A stretch of DNA of 64,000 nt from an uncultured Paracoccaceae bacterium (GTDB taxonomy: Bacteria > Pseudomonadota > Alphaproteobacteria > Rhodobacterales > Rhodobacteraceae): positions 1-64,000 of the forward strand of contig CALFSV010000173.1 in the NCBI GenBank assembly GCA_937916485.1, given 5' to 3'. This document shows, in pieces, positions 43,567-51,443 of this stretch (position 1 is the stretch's first letter; every line of letters begins with the position of its first letter). The position numbers and the translations under genes were made by a program. The notes beneath the pieces were generated by a model, which worked only from the letters and a program-made list of their open reading frames with translations, was not told the DNA's origin and ran no database searches.

Positions 43567-44568
43567 CTAAAGGGCAGACAGCGCTTCGGCCAGCCGGGAT
43601 GCCCCCTGTCGGAACGGGTCGACCGCAGGCACGCCCATCCGGGCCTCGACCTCGGCCAGGTAGGCAAGGGCATCGGCCTCGGTCATGTGCTGGGTATTGA
43701 CGGACACACCGGCCACAACACAGGCGGGGTTGGCATCACGGGCCATGGCAAGAGCGGCGTCGCGCATCGTCTCAAGGCTCGGCAATGGGCGGCCAGGCAG
43801 GCCGCGCATATGGGTGCGGGTCGGTTCGTGACACAGGATCAGGGCGTCCGGCTGACCGCCATGGATCAAGGCAAGGGATACGCCAGAATAAGACAGGTGG
43901 TGCAGGCTGCCCTGCCCTTCGATCAGATCCCAATGATCCGGATCATTGTCCGGTGTCAGCCATTCGATCGACCCGGCCATGAAATCGGCGATCACGGCAT
44001 CAAGCGGGACGCCGTCACCGGTGATCAGGATACCGGTCTGGCCCGTCGCCCGGAACGTCGCCTTCAGGCCCGCCTCGCGCATGGCTGTATTTAGGGCAAG
44101 GGCCGTATACATCTTGCCGACCGAGCAGTCGGTTCCAACAGCGAGGCAGCGTTTACCAGTCCGCTTGACGCCGCTTGCGATCGGATACTGCACAGCAGGG
44201 ACGCGGACATCATGCAAGGTTCTACCGTGACGGGCCGCCGCCTCAACTAGGTCGGGCTCGTCCCGCAAGAGGTTGTGCAGGCCCGACGCCAGATCAAACC
44301 CGGCGGCCAAGGCCTCCAGCAGAACGGTCTTCCACTTGGCCGAGATGATGCCTCCGCGGTTTGCCACCCCGATAACAAGGGTCCGGGCAGCAGCGGCGTG
44401 GGCTTCTGTCAACGTCATGTCCGCCAGCTTCAGATCCGCCCCGCAACCCGGCAGGCGCAACTGTCCAAGAGCAAATTCAGGACGCCAGTCCCGGATACCC
44501 TGGGCCACCTTTGCAGCAAGTTGGTCGGGGGCATCGCCCAGGAACAGCAGATAGGGGGTGGGGATCAT
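43567..44568 (-). CDS. dgcN: D-glutamate N-acetyltransferase DgcN (DUF1611 family)
   Basis: A 333-residue DUF1611 protein with a central P-loop-like AVGTDCSVGKMYTALAL and later LIEGQGSLHHLSYSGVSLALIHG, then PDALILCHEPTR. In the described pathway DgcN acetylates D-glutamate to N-acetyl-D-glutamate, which DgcA converts to N-acetyl-L-glutamate for entry into glutamate/arginine metabolism. Why an acetyltransferase carries a nucleotide-binding-type loop is unclear. ATG 44568 has TTTGGAG upstream; the open frame to 44742 lacks family similarity. First gene of a dgcN-dgcA-transaminase run. Confidence 0.85.
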   Translation of the reverse strand: MIPTPYLLFLGDAPDQLAAKVAQGIRDWRPEFALGQLRLPGCGADLKLADMTLTEAHAAAARTLVIGVANRGGIISAKWKTVLLEALAAGFDLASGLHNLLRDEPDLVEAAARHGRTLHDVRVPAVQYPIASGVKRTGKRCLAVGTDCSVGKMYTALALNTAMREAGLKATFRATGQTGILITGDGVPLDAVIADFMAGSIEWLTPDNDPDHWDLIEGQGSLHHLSYSGVSLALIHGGQPDALILCHEPTRTHMRGLPGRPLPSLETMRDAALAMARDANPACVVAGVSVNTQHMTEADALAYLAEVEARMGVPAVDPFRQGASRLAEALSAL

Positions 44569-44929
44569 GATAGGCTCCAAAGCTAACTCGGACTGTTCTG
44601 CCGGGCTGACGGTAGAATATCCAAGATTTCTTTGCCAGTTATCGCACCAATGGGGAATGATTTCTGCGAAATTTCTAATTCCTGTGCAAGAATCTACCGC
44701 AAGGTGTTGGATGTAGCGAATCCTACTTCTGAGCGCAATCACCTGGGGTCTGCTCTAAGGGCAACTGCCGGGCGCGGACCTCTCAGAAGGTAAGGTGGGT
44801 CATGACCCACCTTACGACCAAGTTCCGCGTGACATGCTGCAGCTGCGAAATCCGGGTTGAAGCCCGCCGCGCAATAACCTATCCGAACAGGGCGATTTCA
44901 CGAAACTTCCTTGCCAGAGGCTGATCCAG
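44569..44929. other. 361-bp divergent region between dgcN and mcl1
   Basis: No gene was supported here. It contains palindromic repeat copy 7 (44790-44815), the only copy in a divergent (promoter) region. AT-richer sequence at 44610-44700 may carry the dgcN promoter, and mcl1 has gagg 8 nt before its ATG. Confidence 0.6.
44790..44815. repeat. GTAAGGTGGGT palindrome, copy 7 (perfect)
   Basis: GTAAGGTGGGTC, centre AT, GACCCACCTTAC: all 26 bp are self-complementary. It lies 115 bp upstream of mcl1 and 222 bp upstream of dgcN, between divergent genes, unlike the other copies. Confidence 0.97.
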
Positions 44930-45886
44930 ATGTCCTTCCGCACCCAACCCGCACCCCTCGCACGTCCCAACCGTTGCCAGTTGTTCGGACCGGGGTCCCG
45001 GGTTGCCCTGTTCGAAAAGATGTCCGTTTCCATGGCCGACGTCATCAACCTCGATCTTGAGGATTCGGTGGCACCCTCCGACAAGGATCAGGCCCGGGTA
45101 AACGTGATTGCTGCCACCCATGATATCGAGTGGGGGAACAAGACCCTGTCGGTGCGGATCAATGGGCTGGACACGCCTTACTGGTATCGGGACGTGGTCG
45201 ACCTTCTTGAACAGGCGTCTGACCGGCTGGACCAGATCATGATCCCCAAGGTGGGTTGCGCGGCGGATGTCTATGCGGTCGACGCGCTGGTGACTGCGAT
45301 CGAACGGGCCAAGGGCCGGACGCGGCCGATCACCTTCGAAGTCATCATCGAAAGCGCCGCTGGCATCGCCCATGTCGAAGAGATTGCTGCATCCAGCCCC
45401 CGCCTAGCCGCCATGAGCCTCGGAGCCGCAGACTTTGCTGCCTCGATGGGGATGCAGACGACCGGCATCGGGGGGACGCAAGAAACCTATTACATGGCCC
45501 ACCAGGGTCAGAAGTACTGGTCCGACCCATGGCACTGGGTACAAACCGCCATCGTCGCGGCCTGTCGGACCCACGGCGTCTTGCCTGTCGACGGTCCGTT
45601 TGGCGACTTTTCTGATGACGAAGGATTCCGGGCACAGGCCCTGCGCTCTGCCACACTTGGTATGGTTGGAAAATGGGCGATCCACCCAAAGCAGATTGCC
45701 CTTGCCAATGAGGTCTTCACACCGTCCGAAGCCGCAGTGACCGAAGCGCGCGAAATCCTCGCCGCGATGGAAGCAGCAAAGGAGCGCGGTGAAGGAGCGA
45801 CCGTCTACAAGGGAAGACTTGTTGATATTGCATCAATCAAGCAGGCCGAAGTCATCGTTCGACAGTCCGAAATGATTTCCGGCTGA
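44930..45886 (+). CDS. mcl1: L-malyl-CoA/beta-methylmalyl-CoA lyase
   Basis: A 318-residue HpcH/HpaI-fold (CitE-like) lyase. Landmarks: RCQLFGPGSRVALFEKMSVSMADVINLDLEDSVAP (cut here by the domain start) with the metal Glu/Asp in LDLEDSV, IMIPKVGC, and VIIESAAGI with GAADFAASMG. It cleaves malyl-CoA to acetyl-CoA and glyoxylate and (2R,3S)-beta-methylmalyl-CoA to propionyl-CoA and glyoxylate, two steps of the ethylmalonyl-CoA pathway used instead of the glyoxylate shunt by Rhodobacteraceae. accA follows on the same strand after 233 bp. Confidence 0.93.
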   Translation: MSFRTQPAPLARPNRCQLFGPGSRVALFEKMSVSMADVINLDLEDSVAPSDKDQARVNVIAATHDIEWGNKTLSVRINGLDTPYWYRDVVDLLEQASDRLDQIMIPKVGCAADVYAVDALVTAIERAKGRTRPITFEVIIESAAGIAHVEEIAASSPRLAAMSLGAADFAASMGMQTTGIGGTQETYYMAHQGQKYWSDPWHWVQTAIVAACRTHGVLPVDGPFGDFSDDEGFRAQALRSATLGMVGKWAIHPKQIALANEVFTPSEAAVTEAREILAAMEAAKERGEGATVYKGRLVDIASIKQAEVIVRQSEMISG

Positions 45887-46119
45887 ACAGAGATCGGAAC
45901 ACCCCGTCAGCGGGTCTGAACCTCGCGCCCTTACGCGGAAAAAGGGGGGCTCGATAATGCTCTGGCCCCTCTGTTGGCGACGCAGAACTGACCAGACGAG
46001 GGCCAGACGCGGGCCAGCCCGCCCCATCCGGACCCCGCACCGGGCGTCTATCTGAGGTCGCGAGTTGCAATAACCCCGTCGCTGCCCCTATATCGGCGTC
46101 AAGCTGCGGGAGTTTGCCG

Positions 46120-47082
46120 ATGACCAACTACCTCGAATTCGAAAAGCCCCTTGCCGAGATCGAAGGCAAGGCTGAGGAACTGCGCGCCATGGGGCGGACA
46201 AACGCCGGTATGGATATCGAAAAAGAGGCCGCCGCGCTCGACAAGAAAGCCGCCGACATGCTGGCAAATCTTTATGGCGATCTGAGCGCCTGGCAGAAAT
46301 GCCAGGTGGCTCGTCACCCCGACCGGCCGCACTGCAAGGACTATATCGAAGCCTTGTTCACAGAATACACACCTCTCGCCGGTGACCGCAACTTTGCCGA
46401 TGACCATTCGGTCATGGGCGGTCTGGCCCGCCTTGGGGATCGGCCTGTTGTGGTGATCGGCCATGAAAAGGGCAATGACACCAAAAGCCGGATCGAACGA
46501 AATTTTGGCATGGCGCGACCGGAAGGGTATCGCAAAGCGATCCGCCTTCTGGATATGGCGGACCGGTTTGGCCTGCCCGTCATCACGCTGGTGGACACCC
46601 CCGGCGCCTATCCCGGCAAGGGCGCTGAAGAGCGTGGACAATCCGAGGCCATCGCCCGGTCTACCGAAAAGTGCCTGCAGATCAGGGTCCCCCTTGTCAG
46701 CGTCATCATCGGTGAGGGTGGGTCCGGCGGCGCTGTCGCCTTTGCCACGGCCAACCGAGTGCTGATGATGGAGAATTCGATCTACTCGGTGATCTCGCCC
46801 GAGGGTTGCGCTTCGATCCTTTGGAAAGACGCAGAAAAGATGCGCGAAGCAGCCGAGGCGCTGCGGCTGACGGCTCAGAACCTCAAGGAACTGGGGGTAT
46901 GCGACCAGATCATAAAGGAGCCGCTTGGCGGGGCGCACCGGGACAAGGCTGCAACGATCGAAGCAGTCGGCAAAGCCCTGACAGATGCATTGAGCGAACT
47001 TGGGGTTCAGGACGGGACCGCCCTTCGGGACAATCGGCGCAAGAAGTACCTTGGCATGGGGACAAAGGGCCTCGCAGCCTAA
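46120..47082 (+). CDS. accA: acetyl-CoA carboxylase carboxyltransferase subunit alpha
   Basis: A 320-residue subunit: [21 protein letters not shown] at the start, GRQ-like [29 protein letters not shown] cut by domain turns, then [23 protein letters not shown] and [14 protein letters not shown] forming the crotonase-like active site. With AccD it transfers the carboxyl group to acetyl-CoA for fatty-acid synthesis. ATG 46120 has gggag 7 nt upstream. Followed by palindromic repeat copy 8. Confidence 0.96.
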   Translation: MTNYLEFEKPLAEIEGKAEELRAMGRTNAGMDIEKEAAALDKKAADMLANLYGDLSAWQKCQVARHPDRPHCKDYIEALFTEYTPLAGDRNFADDHSVMGGLARLGDRPVVVIGHEKGNDTKSRIERNFGMARPEGYRKAIRLLDMADRFGLPVITLVDTPGAYPGKGAEERGQSEAIARSTEKCLQIRVPLVSVIIGEGGSGGAVAFATANRVLMMENSIYSVISPEGCASILWKDAEKMREAAEALRLTAQNLKELGVCDQIIKEPLGGAHRDKAATIEAVGKALTDALSELGVQDGTALRDNRRKKYLGMGTKGLAA

Positions 47083-47099
47083 GCGATTGTTGGGCGTTG

Positions 47100-47125
47100 G
47101 TAAGGTGGGTTATGACCCACCTTAC
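47100..47125. repeat. GTAAGGTGGGT palindrome, copy 8
   Basis: GTAAGGTGGGTT, centre AT, GACCCACCTTAC. Pair 12 is T.G, a wobble in RNA; the rest is perfect. It starts 18 bp after the accA stop and ends directly at the stop codon of the convergent PPOX gene. Confidence 0.95.
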
Positions 47126-47728
47126 TCACCACATGTTGGACGTCGCCCGGCCCGGCCAGTCCGCGTCGTATCCCGCCCCGTCGAACCCTGCCTTCAACTC
47201 GGTCAGCATTTCGCCGGGCGTCGGCAATCCTGCGCTCTCATCCCCTGAGGTCCATAGCCCTGACCGCATAAGCGCACGGGCGCATTGCGAGTAGACCTCG
47301 CCAATAGTCACCACGATCACCGTCTTTGGCCCCGCACCATCTCGATGGAAGCGGCTGCGGAATTCAGGATCAGCAGTCAAAATGGCGGTTCCATTGACCC
47401 GGATGACACTCGTCGACCCCGGCACCATGAACATCAGGCTCACCCGGCCGTCCCGCACGATGTTGCGCAGGCTGTCCATTCGGTTGTTGCCGCGCCAATC
47501 GGGCATAAGCAGGGTCTTGTCGTCCAGAACCGTGACCACTGGCCCTGCATCCCCTCGCGGGCTACCGTCGGTGCCCTCGGGACCCACGGTCGTCAGGACG
47601 GCAAAGCGGGATGCCTTGATCCAGCGGAGATAGGCGGGGGTCAGGCGGTTCGACACCTTTATCAAAGCAGCCTCACTGGGTGTCCCATAGAGGGACTCGA
47701 GGGTTTCGATATCCGAAATGGTCTGCAT
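47126..47728 (-). CDS. pyridoxamine 5'-phosphate oxidase (PPOX) family protein
   Basis: A 200-residue FMN/F420-type split-barrel protein: SRFAVLTTVGPEGTDGSPRGDAGPVVTVLDD then TLLMPDWRGNNRMDSLRNIVRDGRVSLMFMVPGSTSVIRVNG, each running over several strands, is the MSMEG_1061/PPOX general pattern. The substrate and cofactor are not clear. ATG 47728 has GGAGG 5 nt upstream and replaces an upstream open frame that runs through repeat copy 9. The gene is flanked by repeat copies 8 and 9. Confidence 0.8.
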   Translation of the reverse strand: MQTISDIETLESLYGTPSEAALIKVSNRLTPAYLRWIKASRFAVLTTVGPEGTDGSPRGDAGPVVTVLDDKTLLMPDWRGNNRMDSLRNIVRDGRVSLMFMVPGSTSVIRVNGTAILTADPEFRSRFHRDGAGPKTVIVVTIGEVYSQCARALMRSGLWTSGDESAGLPTPGEMLTELKAGFDGAGYDADWPGRATSNMW

Positions 47729-47743
47729 TGGATCCTCCATTGC

Positions 47744-47769
47744 GTAAGGTGGGTCTGGACCCACCTTAC
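47744..47769. repeat. GTAAGGTGGGT palindrome, copy 9
   Basis: GTAAGGTGGGTC, centre TG, GACCCACCTTAC: perfect arms. The plsC stop (TAA on the minus strand, 47766-47768) lies inside the arm. On that strand the PPOX gene's RBS begins about 8 nt beyond the repeat. Confidence 0.95.
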
Positions 47770-48500
47770 CTTGGGTTCGGGTCAAATCCCGCTTCAGCCA
47801 TAAGCATATTGGACCGCGCTTCGACCACCTGTTCCAACTCGGCCATGAAGACGCTGACCGGCTTGCCGGATGGGATCCGTGGCAAAAACTCAATCACAGC
47901 CACGCCGGGTTTGCGCAGGATACCCCGTTTGGGCCAGAACAGACCAACATTGCAGGCGACAGGCACGCAATCCTGGCAAAGCTCGGTATACAATACACCC
48001 GACCCAATCTTATAGGGGGCCTTCACCCCCGGTGCGATGCGGGTCCCTTGGGGGTATATGATCAACTGTCCCGGATCGTTTCGACCACTTGCCACATCGG
48101 CAACCATCTTGCGGATCGCCTGGGTGCGCTTGCCCCGGTTCACCGGGATGCATCCAATCCGCAAAGCGTATTGACCCAGCAGTGGCGCCCACAAAAGCTC
48201 GCGTTTCATGATGAACTTGCCCCGTGGAACCGCTCCATAAATCAGGATTATATCCAGAAACGACTGGTGCTTGGCCGCGATAACGACCTCATCCTGTGGC
48301 GGCGTTCCCCGAACCTCAGTGCGCAGCCCGGTCATCCAGGCCAGGGTCCAGCGGACCCAACGGCACCAGGCATGACAGGCCGCCACTGCGCCACGCCGAT
48401 CCGCGATAGCCCAGGGAAGGTAGATGACCGCGATAACGAGCATGGCCACATAGATCTGCCCGATGAAAACCAGCGACCTCAGCCATTGAATTGATTTCAT
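47766..48500 (-). CDS. 1-acyl-sn-glycerol-3-phosphate acyltransferase (PlsC family)
   Basis: A 244-residue inner-membrane acyltransferase: an N-terminal hydrophobic helix (FIGQIYVAMLVIAVIYLPW), the catalytic HX4D in AAKHQSFLDIILI, the block GCIPVNRGKR and YPQGTRIAPG. It makes phosphatidic acid from lysophosphatidic acid. It lies 16 bp after ftsX on the same strand, so it is probably in the ftsEX operon. ATG 48500 was chosen; GTG 48512 is less likely. The stop is inside repeat copy 9. Confidence 0.9.
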   Translation of the reverse strand: MKSIQWLRSLVFIGQIYVAMLVIAVIYLPWAIADRRGAVAACHAWCRWVRWTLAWMTGLRTEVRGTPPQDEVVIAAKHQSFLDIILIYGAVPRGKFIMKRELLWAPLLGQYALRIGCIPVNRGKRTQAIRKMVADVASGRNDPGQLIIYPQGTRIAPGVKAPYKIGSGVLYTELCQDCVPVACNVGLFWPKRGILRKPGVAVIEFLPRIPSGKPVSVFMAELEQVVEARSNMLMAEAGFDPNPR

Positions 48501-48516
48501 GATCGAGACCACCCTT

Positions 48517-49422
48517 TCATGACTGCTCGTTCAATGTCGACAAGGCCGCCCTGCGTGTCGCCCAGAATGCAACGACAGCAGCCAGCGGCGGAATGGCCAA
48601 AGGCAACAACCAACCAGCACCCTGGAACCCCAGCCCAGTCAGAAATCCGCCCGCGGTGTCCGCCCTTGGCAGAAGCAGAATGGCACACATACCCACCACC
48701 GTTCCAACAGCCGCCCCCGACAAGGCTCTCAAGGTAAACCGACGCACGAACGCACGGGCAATGTACACATCGCGTGCGCCCACCAGCCGCAGGACCCGGA
48801 TGACCTGGGCATTCGCCGCAAGGGCAGCCTGGGCTGCAAGCATGATCATCGCGCCCGTTGATGTCCCGATCAGAACGATCGATACTATCCCCAACAGGCG
48901 AAGGCGCGCCGCCGCATCGATCAGGGGTTCCCTCCAGCGGGTATGATCATCAAGCACGGCACCGGGCACTTCGGCCTGTAACCGTGCCCGCAGACCAATG
49001 GGATCAAAGCCGTCGTCCTCTTCCACGATCTCGATAAGCTGCGGGATCGGAAGGGTAGCCAAGGGCAGATCCGGACCGAACCAGGGGGTCAGGAGGGCCT
49101 GTTCCTCTTCCATCGACAAGGCGCGGGCTGAGGTCACCCCCGGGGTCGTTTCAAGCAGCCGAATCGCCGCCGCGGTCTGCGCGTCAAGCTGATCCGACGG
49201 CGCCGAAATGCGAAGTGTCGATGTTCGCGCAAGCTCTGCCCCCCAACGGTCGGCCAATCGACCGGACGCCATGCTAAGCGCCAGGGCGAAGACCGCCAGA
49301 AACGCCATGGCACCCGAGGTAAATAGCGTCAGCCGTGCCGTGAAACCCGTGGGAGGAACGGCCCTGTCGGCCTGGGGATCCCCGGCCAAAAGGGACAGCC
49401 CGCGTCCGATGACCACCTTCAT
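48517..49422 (-). CDS. ftsX: cell division protein FtsX-like permease
   Basis: A 301-residue membrane protein with the FtsX layout: TM1 (LFTSGAMAFLAVFALALSM) near residue 35, an extracytoplasmic domain of about 110 residues, then three C-terminal TMs (about 170-192, 225-247 and 265-288). It forms a complex with FtsE that controls peptidoglycan hydrolases at the septum. The start overlaps the ftsE stop (ATGA). Confidence 0.88.
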   Translation of the reverse strand: MKVVIGRGLSLLAGDPQADRAVPPTGFTARLTLFTSGAMAFLAVFALALSMASGRLADRWGAELARTSTLRISAPSDQLDAQTAAAIRLLETTPGVTSARALSMEEEQALLTPWFGPDLPLATLPIPQLIEIVEEDDGFDPIGLRARLQAEVPGAVLDDHTRWREPLIDAAARLRLLGIVSIVLIGTSTGAMIMLAAQAALAANAQVIRVLRLVGARDVYIARAFVRRFTLRALSGAAVGTVVGMCAILLLPRADTAGGFLTGLGFQGAGWLLPLAIPPLAAVVAFWATRRAALSTLNEQS

Positions 49423-50093
49423 AGATCGGCCCCCGCTGATTGAAGCCGACGGTTGCGCAACCGAAGAACCCGCGCCTGGACCTGCGCCTTGGCGGCCCGG
49501 ATTAGGTTGAGGTCATGAGTAGCGATCAGGACGGCCTTTCCCATCCGGTTCAACTCGACGAGTAGTGTCAGCAGGCGCTGCGACATTTCCCAATCGATGT
49601 TCCCTGTCGGCTCGTCCGCGATGATGACATCAGGCGACGTGATCACAGCTCGAGCCAGGGCGGCCCTCTGGCGCTCTCCCCCCGAAAGTTGGGGGGGCAA
49701 TTGCCCTGCCTGATCCGCCAGACCAACCCAGCCCAGCAGATCCGTGAGGTTGCTGTCAATTTCATCCTGCCGGCCCGCAGCGGTGAGGGGCAACGCCACG
49801 TTTTCCGCAATGGGTAGGTGATCGAGGAACTGGCAGTCTTGATGAACCACACCGATCCGTCGCCGGGCCAGCGCAAGGTCGTCCCGGCTCATGCCGCTCC
49901 GATCGACGCCGAACAGGCTTGCTTTGCCGGATGTGGCGGTAAGATCGCCATAGCACAGCTTCAAAAGTGTCGTTTTCCCCGCCCCTGACGGACCGGTCAA
50001 AAAGTGGAACGATCCCGGGGCAAGCTCGAAGGTCAGATCGGAAAACAGCTCGGCCCCGCCATAACTGTAGGCCACGTTTCGCAGCTCAATCAC
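49419..50093 (-). CDS. ftsE: cell division ATP-binding protein FtsE
   Basis: A 224-residue ABC ATPase with Walker A GPSGAGKTT, Q-loop VHQDCQFLDHL, signature LSGGERQR and Walker B VIIADEPTGNID, then THDLNLI. FtsE sequences share the N-terminal MIELRNVAYSYG. It is the first gene of ftsE-ftsX-plsC and is divergent from the zinc-ribbon gene across 164 bp. Confidence 0.92.
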   Translation of the reverse strand: MIELRNVAYSYGGAELFSDLTFELAPGSFHFLTGPSGAGKTTLLKLCYGDLTATSGKASLFGVDRSGMSRDDLALARRRIGVVHQDCQFLDHLPIAENVALPLTAAGRQDEIDSNLTDLLGWVGLADQAGQLPPQLSGGERQRAALARAVITSPDVIIADEPTGNIDWEMSQRLLTLLVELNRMGKAVLIATHDLNLIRAAKAQVQARVLRLRNRRLQSAGADL

Positions 50094-50257
50094 CAGATCG
50101 CCCCTTTATTGTGTGTAACCCTTCTGCCCAACTTGGCCAAAGGTTTCAATCTGCACCGGAAGACCTGCCGCAAAACCTTGGCGAACAGGCAGATCGTTGC
50201 TAGGTTAAACCCAAGAAGGGCGGATAAACCGCCGTTATCGGGCAAAGGACTTTCCTG

Positions 50258-51379
50258 ATGCGTCTGATCTGTCCCAATTGCGGTGCGCAATACGAGGTCG
50301 GGGATGATGTCATTCCCGCGGCCGGACGGGATGTGCAATGTTCCAATTGCGGCCACACATGGTTTGAGCAACCTGGTGCGTCCGAAGCGGCCGAGGCAGG
50401 GGACACCTATGTCCAGCCAAATCCGCCTGCCCCGCCCCCTGCTGCACCATCCGGACCTACGCCACCGACCCGGCCGCCCGAATCCGAGGCTCATGAGCCG
50501 GAGCCGGATGAATACTTTGCCGACGATGATGAATGGCCCCCTTCAAGGTCTTCTGGATCCGATACCGCAGACGATCCGGACATCTCGTCCGACGGCGAGG
50601 ATGACCTTTCAGACACGCCCGGCGCAGAGCGCTGGGACACGGTGGACCCGGAACCGCAAGACACCTCCGAAACGCCAAGAACGCAAAGTGCGTCTGTTCA
50701 TTATGACGACCAGACCGACGGCGAGCACGACGGCGAGGACGAGGACGGCGAAAATCGCTATGTCGCGCCCACACCGAACGAACAGCGTCCTTCGCTGGCA
50801 GCCCGCTCTACCGTCTCGCCCCAGATTGCCGAAATCCTGCGCGAAGAGGCCGCAAGAGAGGAGGCCGCCCGCCGGGCTGAGGTCGAGAATGCCTTTCAAA
50901 GTCAGCCGGACCTTGGGCTAGAGGCGCCACTGGACCGCGACGCACAGCTTGCCGAAGAGGCCCGCCGTCGAATGTTGCGGATGCGCGGCGAAGAGGCCCC
51001 AGCCATAGGGGCCACCGCAGCTGCCACGCGGCGTGAGCTTCTGCCTGATATCGAAGAGATCAACTCTTCGCTTGGCAAGTCCACGCCCAGACCTGCAACC
51101 ACGCAACGCAGCGCGATCCCTGATGAAACCAGTAAGGGCAGGCGCGGCTTTCGACTAGGGTTCAGCGTGGTGCTTCTCATCGCGATGGGGGCCCTGTTGG
51201 CCTACACCAATGGGCCCTCCCTCGCGCAGCGGGTGCCATCCATCGCCCCGATGATGTCAAGCTATGTGTCCAGCGTCGATCAGGGCCGACTATGGCTCGA
51301 TATTCGGGTGCAGGCGCTTCTCAAGCAGTTGGAAGGCGCAGAGGGCGTCACGCCAGCGACAACAAGTTCGGGCAACTGA
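50258..51379 (+). CDS. zinc-ribbon domain protein (MJ0042 family) with C-terminal membrane anchor
   Basis: A 373-residue protein. The N-terminal MJ0042-type zinc ribbon has C5, C8, C29 and C32 (CPNCGAQYEVG...QCSNCGHTWF). A long acidic, proline-rich, low-complexity middle (about 45-190) follows, then a charged helical stretch, and one TM near 297-315 (LGFSVVLLIAMGALLAYTN) with a short C-terminal tail. In alphaproteobacteria such proteins are common and uncharacterised. Location next to ftsEX is suggestive only. Confidence 0.82.
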   Translation: MRLICPNCGAQYEVGDDVIPAAGRDVQCSNCGHTWFEQPGASEAAEAGDTYVQPNPPAPPPAAPSGPTPPTRPPESEAHEPEPDEYFADDDEWPPSRSSGSDTADDPDISSDGEDDLSDTPGAERWDTVDPEPQDTSETPRTQSASVHYDDQTDGEHDGEDEDGENRYVAPTPNEQRPSLAARSTVSPQIAEILREEAAREEAARRAEVENAFQSQPDLGLEAPLDRDAQLAEEARRRMLRMRGEEAPAIGATAAATRRELLPDIEEINSSLGKSTPRPATTQRSAIPDETSKGRRGFRLGFSVVLLIAMGALLAYTNGPSLAQRVPSIAPMMSSYVSSVDQGRLWLDIRVQALLKQLEGAEGVTPATTSSGN

Positions 51380-51443
51380 TCCGAACTGCCCGCCCCTAAG
51401 GCGCAGACAAAGCTCGTCGCATCAGCCATCTGTATCGGCGGGC

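Noticed and set aside
44569..44742. N-terminal extension of dgcN to 44742
   Set aside because: The RBS TTTGGAG fits ATG 44568, and the upstream residues lack family similarity.
9798..47769. Palindromes as a CRISPR array
   Set aside because: Copies are 62 bp to about 13 kb apart with genes between them, and no cas gene is present.
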